From Flammeovirga pacifica (lineage in GTDB: Bacteria > Bacteroidota > Bacteroidia > Cytophagales > Flammeovirgaceae): a stretch of DNA of 64,000 nt. The notes under the pieces were generated by a model. The model saw nothing but the letters and a program-made list of their open reading frames with translations. It was not told the DNA's origin and did not search any database. The stretch spans positions 248,001-312,000 of the forward strand of contig NZ_JRYR02000002.1 of assembly GCF_000807855.2 (NCBI RefSeq), read 5' to 3'. The number at the start of each line of letters is the position of its first letter. Position 1 is the stretch's first letter. Shown here piece after piece: positions 26,703-34,564 of the stretch. The position numbers and the translations under genes were made by a program.

Positions 26703-27230
26703 ATGAATACTATAAAATATTTCAACAGCGCTTGTATTCTCATTATTTGTATGATTTTGATGGCGGCTTTATACTATCAATTTGGTTTAAATGAAGAGCC
26801 ATGTCCATTGTGCCTTTTACAGCGTATGGGAATGATAGGAGTAATTTTTGGGCTTGCTCTAAATATATATGTGGGGTTTGATTCAAAACATTTTGGTGTA
26901 GTTATCATATCAGCTTTAGTGGGTGGCTTTTTTTCTGTAAGACAAGTTTTATTACACATAATACCTACTGATGGAAATACTGGCTATGGAACTCCAATTT
27001 TTGGAATGCATTTATATACCTGGGGTGTTTTTATTTTTTTAGCAAGTATTTTAGGGTCGGCTATATTCTTGTTTTTTAATAGGAAATTTAAATCTGAGAA
27101 GACACATGTAATTCTCAATTTTGAAAAATATGTGGTATACCTAGCAACCTTTATTGTTTTTGTAAACGTAATAGCAACATTCTTTGAATGTCAACTAGGG
27201 CCTTGTTGTGAAAACGGTCCTTGTAAATAA
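26703..27230 (+). CDS. DsbB-family disulfide bond formation protein
   Basis: This 175-residue inner-membrane protein has four or five TM helices. The first periplasmic loop has the catalytic pair Cys34-x-x-Cys37 in EPCPLCLLQR, the redox centre that passes electrons to quinone. The second loop carries the GTPIFGMHLYTWG motif but no cysteines. Instead a cluster of four cysteines (FECQLGPCCENGPCK) sits at the extreme C terminus, as in the DsbB subfamily that accompanies DUF5993. No DsbA partner lies nearby. It is likely translationally coupled to the 50-residue protein before it. Confidence 0.85.
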   Translation: MNTIKYFNSACILIICMILMAALYYQFGLNEEPCPLCLLQRMGMIGVIFGLALNIYVGFDSKHFGVVIISALVGGFFSVRQVLLHIIPTDGNTGYGTPIFGMHLYTWGVFIFLASILGSAIFLFFNRKFKSEKTHVILNFEKYVVYLATFIVFVNVIATFFECQLGPCCENGPCK

Positions 27231-27500
27231 ATGCTGCATAAAATCTATATAATAATTAGGACTTAGTTGGGTCTTAACGACTAAAAATTAAACCCTATTT
27301 AAATCGAGCTTTTTAGAAAACTTAAGATAGACTTTTCATTGATTTGAAAGGTCTTTTCTATGATTTCTTTTCCCACTTTTCATTAGGTTCTTATCCAATT
27401 CTTGTTTATCAAAACACCTGATCGAAAAAGGTAAATGGTGTAAAAATCTAATTGATCAAGTCATAAAGAGAGTAAAAAACCTTCATTAAAAGCCTATATT

Positions 27501-27673
27501 ATTTCTTGATAAAGAATGTCATTATAATTAACTTGAAGTTATCTTTCAATCATCTAACAGCAAACTATTTTTTAAGAGGTTGGGAGCGTTTTACATAATG
27601 GATATGTACCATATGGCGTATATCCGATAAATTAGGATGGATAAAAGCCATTGTGTTTATCCAATGTTATAAC
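27501..27673 (+). repeat. Inter-gene repeat, copy A
   Basis: The element of ~170 bp lies just upstream of the flotillin-like gene. Shared landmarks with copies B and C are TTTCTTGATAAAGAATGTCA, ATCTTTCAATCATCTAACAG, CAAACTATTTTTTAAGAGGT and ATGTACCATATGGCGTATAT. Its end has the inverted pair GGATAAA/TTTATCC around AGCCATTGTG, then ATGTTATAAC. The element is not coding. The remaining 27231-27500 holds no gene. Confidence 0.85.
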
Positions 27674-27719
27674 CCATTAAATGGGAAAGTCAACAACAAT
27701 TTTCAAATACAATAATAGA

Positions 27720-28394
27720 ATGGAGATTCTAATTTTACTGTTTCTATTTATAGTTTTTATTGCATGTATATTAATACTACCTGCTTTAGTTATTTTAATA
27801 CGAGCAAAACGTTTAAATGCTCAATTAACAATTGAACAGGCTTTTTCAATGAAAATTAGAAAAACAGCTTCAGATAATGTACTTAAAGGATTAGCTATAG
27901 TACAAGAAAATAATTTTAAAATTAGTTTAGACGAATTAGAAACTTTGCAACTAGCAGGAGGAGATCCATACAAAGTTATGGAAGCTATGATAAATTATAG
28001 TCATATCAAATCATTGAATTTTCAAACATTATTAGCAATGAATCTTTCAGGTTTAGATTTCAAAGATGCTATTGAGAAAAATCTTAATGGGCAAGAAATA
28101 AAATTTGAAAAACAAGCATTTGGAAGGTTTCTAATAGATTATGATGTGATATATCACAATAGAATAGGAGTAAGTCAACAAGATATTCTTAAAGAAGAAA
28201 TAGAGAAAAAAATATATCAAAGACTCTTAAATTTCTTTATGTATTGGGAAGGAGATAATCTATTTAATATTAATAATTATATAAAAACGAATGTATTAAA
28301 TAATGAATTTTGGGATAGAATTCTTTGTGTAGATATGAAATCTCAAGAATTAGAAATTAACTTTAACAAGAAAACGGGCTATAACAAAAGCTAA
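27720..28394 (+). CDS. Truncated flotillin-like (FloA/YqfA family) membrane protein
   Basis: The start at 27720 is preferred; an in-frame ATG at 27681 would add 13 polar residues before the membrane anchor. One N-terminal TM helix (MEILILLFLFIVFIACILIL) is followed by a region resembling the FloA core: ISLDELETLQLAGGDPYKV compares with the family's LE-x-x-x-LAGGN-V element, and LAMNLSGLDFKDAI with the AIDLAGRDVLEAV element. FloA proteins have ~330 residues, so at 224 this is short and lacks the C-terminal repeats. Its stop codon lies inside an attC-like palindrome. Membrane-microdomain function is possible but unproven. Confidence 0.6.
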   Translation: MEILILLFLFIVFIACILILPALVILIRAKRLNAQLTIEQAFSMKIRKTASDNVLKGLAIVQENNFKISLDELETLQLAGGDPYKVMEAMINYSHIKSLNFQTLLAMNLSGLDFKDAIEKNLNGQEIKFEKQAFGRFLIDYDVIYHNRIGVSQQDILKEEIEKKIYQRLLNFFMYWEGDNLFNINNYIKTNVLNNEFWDRILCVDMKSQELEINFNKKTGYNKS

Positions 28395-28449
28395 AACTCC
28401 ATGTATTGGGTAACTCACCTTCTCACTTAGCTTTTCAATTTCGTTAACC
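28378..28449 (+). repeat. attC-like palindrome between two cassette genes
   Basis: AAAAGCTAA (28386-28394) is the exact reverse complement of TTAGCTTTT (28427-28435). Outside these arms GGCTATAAC (28377-28385) can pair with GTTAACC (28443-28449). The arrangement, with outer TAAC...GTTA boxes, inner arms and a variable centre, resembles an integron attC site. The stop codon of the flotillin-like gene is within the left inner arm and the next gene starts 10 bp after the right box. Confidence 0.5.
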
Positions 28450-28458
28450 ACAAGTTAA

Positions 28459-28893
28459 ATGAATAAACTAATTAAAAAACCACATTTGATTTTTTTACTC
28501 TCAATTCCGATAATAATGTTCATCGGAATTTTGAGAGAAGAATCGGTATTAGACATTAATATTCACGACACTTATTTTGTCATTGGCTATTTACCTTTAT
28601 CAACTCTGATTTCAATGCTTTTTGGAATAATCGGAATTGGATATTGGATTATGCAAAAAGTAAACAGCCAATTATCAAAATGGCTGTATTGTACCCACGT
28701 TGGACTGACTTTTGGCGGACCTTTAATGGTGTGGGTTGTGACTAAATTTTATCGGACTGAGATTATGGACTATGAATTCAATATTAATCTGACTTTAATT
28801 ATCACTCTGATTGTATTGGTAATGATTCTCGGGCAATTAATTTTTCCAATTAATATTATTTACGGACTAGTCAAAAAGAAAACTAGTGGCTAA
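28459..28893 (+). CDS. COX1-fragment-like membrane protein
   Basis: This 144-residue protein has four hydrophobic segments. The block VLDINIHDTYFVIGYLPLS copies the cytochrome oxidase subunit I signature DxxxHDTYFVxAHFHY, but the haem-ligating HFH residues are replaced (GYLPL), so it cannot act as an oxidase subunit. The rest, with IMQKVNSQLSKWLY, follows COX1 helix order loosely. It is best seen as an orphan family derived from, or convergent with, the last helices of subunit I. Function unknown. Confidence 0.6.
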   Translation: MNKLIKKPHLIFLLSIPIIMFIGILREESVLDINIHDTYFVIGYLPLSTLISMLFGIIGIGYWIMQKVNSQLSKWLYCTHVGLTFGGPLMVWVVTKFYRTEIMDYEFNINLTLIITLIVLVMILGQLIFPINIIYGLVKKKTSG

Positions 28894-28951
28894 TAATTAG
28901 GTTTTTGTTTTGTTTGAAAGATTTAAAGGAGTAATAAAAGAGCATAAAATA

Positions 28952-29103
28952 TTTCAAACAATGTGATCACTATTTCTTGATATATAATGTCATACTAATT
29001 ACCTTGTTGCTATCTTTCAATCATTTAACAGCAAACTATTTTTTAAGAGGTTGGAAGTGTTTTACATAATAGATATGTGCCATATGGTGTATATCTAATG
29101 TTA
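28952..29103 (+). repeat. Inter-gene repeat, copy B (internally deleted)
   Basis: Closely similar to copy C from TTTCAAACAATGTGATCAC through CAAACTATTTTTTAAGAGGT to CCATATGGTGTATATC. The terminal hairpin segment found in copies A and C (GATAAACGCCATTGTGTTTATC) is missing, and the sequence jumps directly to TAATGTTA. It lies directly upstream of the gene at 29127. Confidence 0.85.
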
Positions 29104-29126
29104 CATTTCATTTAAAGACTTAAAAC

Positions 29127-29738
29127 ATGACATCGAATTTTTGGAACTGGTTCAAACAAAACCACTACAAATACCTTTTCCTAAATGATATTGACGAAGA
29201 GCAAAAAGAAGAATTGCTTGACGAATTTCTTAATGAACTTCATAAATTTTCAGAAAACCTCTTTTTTGAAATTGGGGGGCATCCTAATGATGAGAAGGTA
29301 GAATTAGTCATTACAGCAACAGGTTTTACTGAGTATTTCCCACAAGTTGAACAGTTGATTGACAATGCCCCTAACATGCAAGAATGGAAATTTATTAAAT
29401 ATAAACAACCTCAAGGACCTGGTTTCACAACTGAATACCAAGGATATAAATTTGATCCAGACAGAACTATATTTGTCCCATTGACAAATAAAAATGATCC
29501 TGACGATATTGGCATAAGAGTTTTCTATTCTGACTATGAAGACGACAAAAATGATATTTTCATGAATGGAACTTATATCATGTTGGATACATTAATTGGT
29601 GAAAAATCAACAGCCCTAGATATAGATTATTTGGATGTTAAATCAACTCCTAATAACATATCAGAATATAATTTTATGCATCTTGGTGAAATTGGTGAAT
29701 ACATAAAAGAAAGAAAAACGAAATCAAACAATGGCTAG
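29127..29738 (+). CDS. Orphan soluble protein of the cassette-like region (203 aa)
   Basis: No signal peptide or TM helix. The sequence is acidic, begins with NFWNWFKQNHYKYLFL and has a block (ELVITATGFTEYFPQVEQL followed by PNMQEWKFIKYKQPQGP) of a type seen in small DUF-class proteins that sit near toxins or in cassette arrays. I do not recognise the family with certainty. The TAG stop lies inside a palindrome at 29729-29776. Confidence 0.6.
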   Translation: MTSNFWNWFKQNHYKYLFLNDIDEEQKEELLDEFLNELHKFSENLFFEIGGHPNDEKVELVITATGFTEYFPQVEQLIDNAPNMQEWKFIKYKQPQGPGFTTEYQGYKFDPDRTIFVPLTNKNDPDDIGIRVFYSDYEDDKNDIFMNGTYIMLDTLIGEKSTALDIDYLDVKSTPNNISEYNFMHLGEIGEYIKERKTKSNNG

Positions 29739-29776
29739 CATGACGAGTCGATCTATGCATGCAAGCCTGGCCGTTG
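29729..29776 (+). repeat. Second attC-like palindrome
   Basis: GGCTAGCATG (29733-29742) pairs with CATGCAAGCC (29758-29767) with one mismatch, and the outer CAATGGC (29729-29735) pairs with GCCGTTG (29770-29776) with one wobble. It ends in GTTGTGTGCAA, an inter-cassette motif I recall from other Bacteroidota genomes. The stop codon of the upstream gene (29736-29738) lies in the left arm. Confidence 0.5.
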
Positions 29777-29795
29777 TGTGCAAACAAAGAAGACA

Positions 29796-30389
29796 ATGAA
29801 AAGACAATTTCTTATATTAATAATGACTATCCTTTTTTTAAGCTGCAGTGAGCAGAAAAAAGGAAAAGTAGTAACTTACTCGGAAATTGTTAAGGCTCAA
29901 AATGAGAGAATAGACACCTTAACTATTTTTGAAAGTCAAAATTTAAGTGACAAAAACATTATTGAACGATTCTTCCCTGAAGAAAATGAAAATGTAAAAT
30001 TTGATACAATTGTATCAGCTCTTAATCTTAAAATTTCGATTCAAAGTACAACTCTCGACACATACGTGACGAATGAATATGAAATCGAAGGAGTTAAACA
30101 TATTGACAAGTATAGAGACAGTGAAAAGCACTTAATTATAGAGAAATCTAATAAAATTGTTATTGATACTGTTTTTAAGAAAAGTGATTTTACAGAATTG
30201 ACAGGGAAAGACTTTTTAAAAATTGCTGATTTTCATAGATATTGGTTTAACAAAATAGAAAATGATACTATTGAATTTTTCGGAGTGGTAAGTAAGCCAG
30301 AAACCGATTGGTCTGTAGCATTTTATCATTCTCTCGATTTGAAATCCATGACATTTGAATTAGAGGAATTTGTTGATGAAGAAATATAA
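29796..30389 (+). CDS. Orphan lipoprotein of the cassette-like region (197 aa)
   Basis: The ATG at 29796 begins a lipoprotein signal (FLILIMTILFLSCSEQ, lipidated Cys17). An in-frame GTG at 29778 lies inside the palindrome and is unlikely to be the start. The mature part is charged, Ile/Lys-rich and without internal repeats. No family recognised. It is probably anchored to an inner or outer membrane leaflet facing the periplasm or exterior. Confidence 0.65.
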   Translation: MKRQFLILIMTILFLSCSEQKKGKVVTYSEIVKAQNERIDTLTIFESQNLSDKNIIERFFPEENENVKFDTIVSALNLKISIQSTTLDTYVTNEYEIEGVKHIDKYRDSEKHLIIEKSNKIVIDTVFKKSDFTELTGKDFLKIADFHRYWFNKIENDTIEFFGVVSKPETDWSVAFYHSLDLKSMTFELEEFVDEEI

Positions 30390-30480
30390 AAAGGCAGCAC
30401 AAAACAACACATAAGCTGAATTAAAACGTCATCTGGTCTTAGTGTAGCATATATGTTAGTATACATTTCAAATCGAAAAT

Positions 30481-30792
30481 ATGAAGGCTTGGAAAATATC
30501 ATTTTGGATTACCGTAACTATACTGATTGTGTCCAACATATTTTGGATATATCAGGTAATCGATACAGCAGTAGGACATGGATACTACCAAGTAAGCTGT
30601 GAAGAATACAAAGTAGACTCAGACATTCTCAATTCCACACTTAATGGATTTGAGAAAATTGACGACTTAATCGCTTTTCTAAAGAAACACGAAATTGAGT
30701 ATAATACAATTTATAAAGTTGATAATGAGAATTATATCCTTATCGGTTCAATAGAAATTCAGTTCCTTGATAACGGAGAAGTGGTTAATTAA
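30481..30792 (+). CDS. Small membrane-anchored orphan protein (103 aa)
   Basis: The protein has an N-terminal TM anchor (WKISFWITVTILIVSNIFWIY) and an ~80-residue extracytoplasmic domain. The domain has two segments typical of small alpha/beta modules (LNGFEKIDDLIAFLKKHEI and NYILIGSIEIQFLDNGEVVN). No family recognised. A 90-base gap with short imperfect palindromes separates it from the lipoprotein gene upstream. Confidence 0.6.
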   Translation: MKAWKISFWITVTILIVSNIFWIYQVIDTAVGHGYYQVSCEEYKVDSDILNSTLNGFEKIDDLIAFLKKHEIEYNTIYKVDNENYILIGSIEIQFLDNGEVVN

Positions 30793-30849
30793 AACTAAAG
30801 ATAGATGCATACCATAAGAAATTGATGAAGTAAAAAAGAGGATAAAACC

Positions 30850-31031
30850 TTTCAAAAAATGTGATCACAATTTCTTGATAAATAATGTCATACTAATTAC
30901 CTTGTTGTTATCTTTCAATCATTTAACAGCAAACTATTTTTTCTTAAGAGGTTGAGAGTGTTATTACTAATGAATATGTACCATATGGCGTATATCCGGA
31001 TAAACGCCATTGTGTTTATCTAGTGTTAGCC
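30850..31031 (+). repeat. Inter-gene repeat, copy C (most complete)
   Basis: The fullest copy, ~180 bp. Its 3' part forms a strong palindrome: GGCGTATATCC next to GGATAAACGCC (one mismatch), nested with GATAAAC/GTTTATC around GCCATTGT, and ends in GTTAGCC, which resembles an integron R' box. The 5' part shares AATGTGATCAC, TTACCTTGTTG and ATCATTTAACAGCAAACTA with copy B. Confidence 0.85.
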
Positions 31032-31052
31032 AAAATATATTATCATCATAAA

Positions 31053-31163
31053 GTGAACATTCAAATATCAAATCTCATAGATTTTATTAATTCGGAGCAG
31101 TACAAAAGGTATAAAGAACTTAGAGAATTTAGATATTTAAGATTTTTAATTACAAAACTTTAG
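31053..31163 (+). pseudogene. Possible 36-codon gene remnant or small protein
   Basis: Right after repeat C, a GTG-started frame encodes VNIQISNLIDFINSEQYKRY and then a Lys/Arg/Phe-rich stretch ending FLITKL. It has normal-looking amino-acid use, but there is no supporting family and no ATG. It may be a broken cassette gene. Low confidence. Confidence 0.25.
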
Positions 31164-31238
31164 CTAATATCAACCAAAACTACATTTATCAGATTACGCA
31201 AACTCTTATACAGTTTATCAATTTTATTAAGGAAAAGA

Positions 31239-31796
31239 ATGAACAGCTACAGAAAAATCATAGATAAATTTAAGTCAAGTAAAGAAGAGTCTTTATTGAT
31301 TGACTTTAAATGTATTCATAATGGAAAAGAAGCTTATGGCGAAAGTGATGACATAAATTACATAAATAGGAAGAATTTGATTTTAGAATTATATGAGAAA
31401 TATTCTGCTGAAGACAAGACACTAATAAAATGGCTATTACAAGAAGAACTGAAAGGTTTTGAATTTGATATACCTGTTTACACAACAGATTTATGTGCAT
31501 TTATGCTATATAAGCATATGACAATTGAAGATGTTTACGATTTGTATGATGCTAAATTTGGTGCAGGTTCTGACCATCAAGCATGCATAGATATAGAATT
31601 AATTTTTGGACAAAATAAAGATGAAATAAAAGCGTATTTGAAAAGCGAGTGCACTCAAAAAGAATTGAATAATGAAATACTTGAGACTATTGAATGTTAT
31701 GAGTTGAATAAGAATGCTAAATTCAAGAGTAGAGAAGAATACATTGAATACTTTGAGACTAAAAAATTTGAAGCTCTAAAGTTTGATTTAGGGTAG
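31239..31796 (+). CDS. Orphan soluble helical protein (185 aa)
   Basis: No signal or TM helix. The sequence is Glu/Lys-rich and mostly helical, with RKIIDKFKSSKEESLLIDF at the N terminus and a central TTDLCAFMLYKHMTIEDVYDL. It looks like the many small cytoplasmic proteins in Bacteroidota gene arrays, some of which are immunity or antitoxin proteins, but no family could be named. It stands 40 bp ahead of the DUF4291 gene. Confidence 0.55.
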   Translation: MNSYRKIIDKFKSSKEESLLIDFKCIHNGKEAYGESDDINYINRKNLILELYEKYSAEDKTLIKWLLQEELKGFEFDIPVYTTDLCAFMLYKHMTIEDVYDLYDAKFGAGSDHQACIDIELIFGQNKDEIKAYLKSECTQKELNNEILETIECYELNKNAKFKSREEYIEYFETKKFEALKFDLG

Positions 31797-31835
31797 TGAT
31801 GTGTTAGTCCATATTGAACATAATAAAACAAACAA

Positions 31836-32426
31836 ATGAAGTATCAAGAAGTAAGGGCAGAGTTTGATAGAGATACTATATCAGTTTATCAAGCATATAA
31901 TAAAAATATTGCATTACCTGCGATTAAAAGTAATAAGTTTGAAAAGCCATTTTCATTTAATCGTATGACTTGGATAAAGCCATCTTTTCTTTGGTTAATG
32001 GAAAGAAGCAACTGGGGTAATAAATCGAATCAAGAATACATTTTAAAAATAAAATTAAAGAGAGAGGATTGGGAGAAAGCACTATCAATGGGTGTTTTAA
32101 CAGACCCTGATAAACTTGTGTATTCAAGTGGATATGAATGGGACAAGCTATTCAAAGAAGCTAAAGTTCATATTCAATGGGATCCCGAAAGATCCTTGAA
32201 AGGTGGGAAATTACAGGAAAGGACGATTCAAGTGGGGATTAGTCGACATCTCATAGAAGAGTATAATGATCAATGGATTAGTGAAATAGTAGATGTAACA
32301 CCATTAGTAAAGAAAATTAGTTTGTTACGTAAAGCAGGAAAATATAAGGAAGCCAAACGGTTATTACCTCTTGAAAAAAAATATCCATTAAAACCCGAAA
32401 TTGAAAAGAGCATTGGTATTAGATAA
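31836..32426 (+). CDS. DUF4291 family protein
   Basis: The 196-residue protein carries the family signature MTWIKPSFLWLMERSNWGNK near residues 49-68 and the QEYILKIKLKREDWEKAL continuation, plus the late VQWDPER-like HIQWDPERSLKGG. Size matches the family (~190-200). DUF4291 proteins are soluble, widespread in bacteria and fungi, and their biochemical role is not established to my knowledge. Being on a patchily distributed family list fits the accessory setting. Confidence 0.85.
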   Translation: MKYQEVRAEFDRDTISVYQAYNKNIALPAIKSNKFEKPFSFNRMTWIKPSFLWLMERSNWGNKSNQEYILKIKLKREDWEKALSMGVLTDPDKLVYSSGYEWDKLFKEAKVHIQWDPERSLKGGKLQERTIQVGISRHLIEEYNDQWISEIVDVTPLVKKISLLRKAGKYKEAKRLLPLEKKYPLKPEIEKSIGIR

Positions 32427-32476
32427 CGAACAACCATAGTAAGCATTAGGGTACTATTAATCACAAAAAATATCTC

Positions 32477-33562
32477 ATGAACTCCAGAATAAAACTATTA
32501 CTTATCTATTTTTTCTATTTAATTATACACTCTTCTTTTGGTCAAGAAAAGAAAATCAATTCTTTTACATTATGTGGAGAAGTACATCTTTCAAAAGGTT
32601 CTCAGAAAGCATTAATACAGAATTTTAAAGATCAGATCAAAAAGAATGGTAAAACAAACCTTGTTCTTGAAATGGGTTTTGCAAATTCAATTTTATATAC
32701 AAATTACTTGATTGATGGAAATGAAGAACCTATTCAACGTGTTTATGGATATTATGCATTTGAAGGCTTTAGGAGTTTTATTCAAGAATTAAAGGTGCTT
32801 TATGATTCTCTGCCAGAAGAACAAAAATTTGTGATTATTGGGATAGATTTTGAAATAAGGTATCCTTTTATTCATGTTGTTAGTAACATATTCCAACAAA
32901 TTGAAACCATACCAAAAGAATTAGATAACATAACTAACAAATTTATTGAAGCAGATAAGAATTTTGACTCACCCAATACAAAACCACCACTTTCTGAATA
33001 TAACTATTACCAAGAAATGTATACAAGTTTTGTCACTTATGAGTCAGTGTATAAAAACATCTTACCAGAAAAAGATTTTGCTTTACTAAAATTACTTTCA
33101 TTAAAAACATTACGGAATAAAAGTGTTTCCAATAGAAATAATGATCAAGAATGGGTAGAAAATTTTGATGATATATTAAAGTATTATAATATATCTGAGT
33201 TAAGTAACTTTTTTGGTCAAGTGGGTGCCAGTCATTTATCCAATACACCATTTACACAAATGATAGAATCTCGTTCAAAAGAATATCACTTTGATGAATA
33301 TTTATATTATAGTGGTGCACGTATTCATAATGATGACCCTTTTAATATAAATTATTATAATATTCAATTTGATAGTTGGGAATTCAAATTTAGACCGTTG
33401 CTTACAAAAAGTAAACAAATGAAATTTATTAAAAAAGAATATTTTTCAGAATTTAAATCAATGTCAAAAAAAAATGAAATACTTAAAATAAATGGTCAAA
33501 CTGTTATCGTAAATTCTGATCCAGAAATTTATAAACCGTTGTCATTACAAAAAATAAAATAA
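32477..33562 (+). CDS. Secreted erythromycin-esterase/ChaN-like protein, copy 1
   Basis: After a signal peptide (ending SSFGQ) comes a 340-residue domain starting with FTLCGEVHLSKGSQKAL, the GE-x-H motif of the EreA/ChaN/TIKI-like fold, then LVLEMGFANS and VIIGIDFEIR, matching the family's successive strands carrying catalytic or metal residues. A late GASHLSN element may supply another histidine. Members hydrolyse macrolide lactones in a few cases, but most are of unknown substrate. The signal peptide argues for a periplasmic site. A related domain occurs in the gene at 34565. Confidence 0.65.
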   Translation: MNSRIKLLLIYFFYLIIHSSFGQEKKINSFTLCGEVHLSKGSQKALIQNFKDQIKKNGKTNLVLEMGFANSILYTNYLIDGNEEPIQRVYGYYAFEGFRSFIQELKVLYDSLPEEQKFVIIGIDFEIRYPFIHVVSNIFQQIETIPKELDNITNKFIEADKNFDSPNTKPPLSEYNYYQEMYTSFVTYESVYKNILPEKDFALLKLLSLKTLRNKSVSNRNNDQEWVENFDDILKYYNISELSNFFGQVGASHLSNTPFTQMIESRSKEYHFDEYLYYSGARIHNDDPFNINYYNIQFDSWEFKFRPLLTKSKQMKFIKKEYFSEFKSMSKKNEILKINGQTVIVNSDPEIYKPLSLQKIK

Positions 33563-33676
33563 TAAATTTAACTTGCTACTCTTACGTTGCTTTTAAAGCA
33601 ATCGTGACTATAAACAACCTTTCAAATAGTATAAAAATTTATGGGTAAGATTCTTGCCCTTAGCTAAACTTCTAAA

Positions 33677-34425
33677 ATGAAATCTGTCAAATCAAAAAAA
33701 ATAGGATTCTTTATGTATTAATTGTCAGTATCTTATCTGTAATCAATACCCTATTTCAATACTCAGATATTTTTGTAATAGGGACTAGCTTGAGTATAAG
33801 TTTAGTTGGTATTTATATTGCAATATTATATTTCAGAACTGGAAAAATTAATAAAAACATACTGTTGTTATGGATAATTCCTCAACTTATAATTTGGGGA
33901 GAAATCTTAAGTTATCAAGGGCAAAGATTAGATGTACCAATTTTTGATGTAACTCAGTTGTTTAGTCTAAAGGTTAGTATCACTCAAATGTTTTTTGGAA
34001 AGATATTTAGTATAAATCTAAATCTATTAGCGATAGTTTATTTATATATTTATGTCAAAAGGTTTAGGAAAAGTTACTTAGGATTAAGTTTTCATTCCAC
34101 TTCAATAAATGAGACAGAGATTCCTCTTGAACAAGAAATAATTCAAGGTAAAATCATTGAATATTTATCATTTGAAGATTATCCAAACAGCTATATTATT
34201 CAACTTAAGGATAGCATCACTTATCAAGAGATTGATTATCCTTATATCATTATTTCAGACTTTAATAATGATAGAATGGGTACAGAAATGGAATTGACTT
34301 TTAATAGTAACTTATTGAAAAATTGGGATCCTAAGATCGGTACTCGCAAAAAAGATTTAAGACACATAGGAATAATTGAAGGGACAATATCTAAACAATT
34401 GATCCATCAATTAAATACTCTGTAA
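33677..34425 (+). pseudogene. Membrane protein gene with a frameshift at an A8 tract
   Basis: ATG at 33677 opens MKSVKSKK and then stops after 14 codons. The -1 frame from the A-run (33694-33701) continues without a stop as NRILYVLIVSILSVINTLF, then ISLVGIYIAILYF and two further hydrophobic segments, into a ~110-residue soluble domain ending at 34425. The only ordinary start in the long frame is a TTG at 33790, which would cut off the first TM helix. One extra A would join the two parts. So this is either a recent loss, a phase-variable gene, a -1 slippage site (A-AAA-AAA) or a sequencing error. No family recognised. Confidence 0.6.
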
Positions 34426-34564
34426 TCAAGAAAATGAGAATAGCATAACAGGAGTTTTTATTCCACACTATTCTTATTGTATATTTATAAGTCATAGTCT
34501 CTTAAATAGAAAATCAATTACCTTCGAAATAATCGATTATTTTTAATAATAGAAATGAATTTGT

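Noticed and set aside
29778-29796. GTG at 29778 as the start of the cassette lipoprotein
   Set aside because: It lies in the palindrome's conserved GTTGTGTGC end; the ATG at 29796 begins a perfect lipoprotein signal.
27501-31031. Repeats considered as a CRISPR array
   Set aside because: Copies are ~150-180 bp, 1.3-1.8 kb apart and separated by genes; no cas genes.
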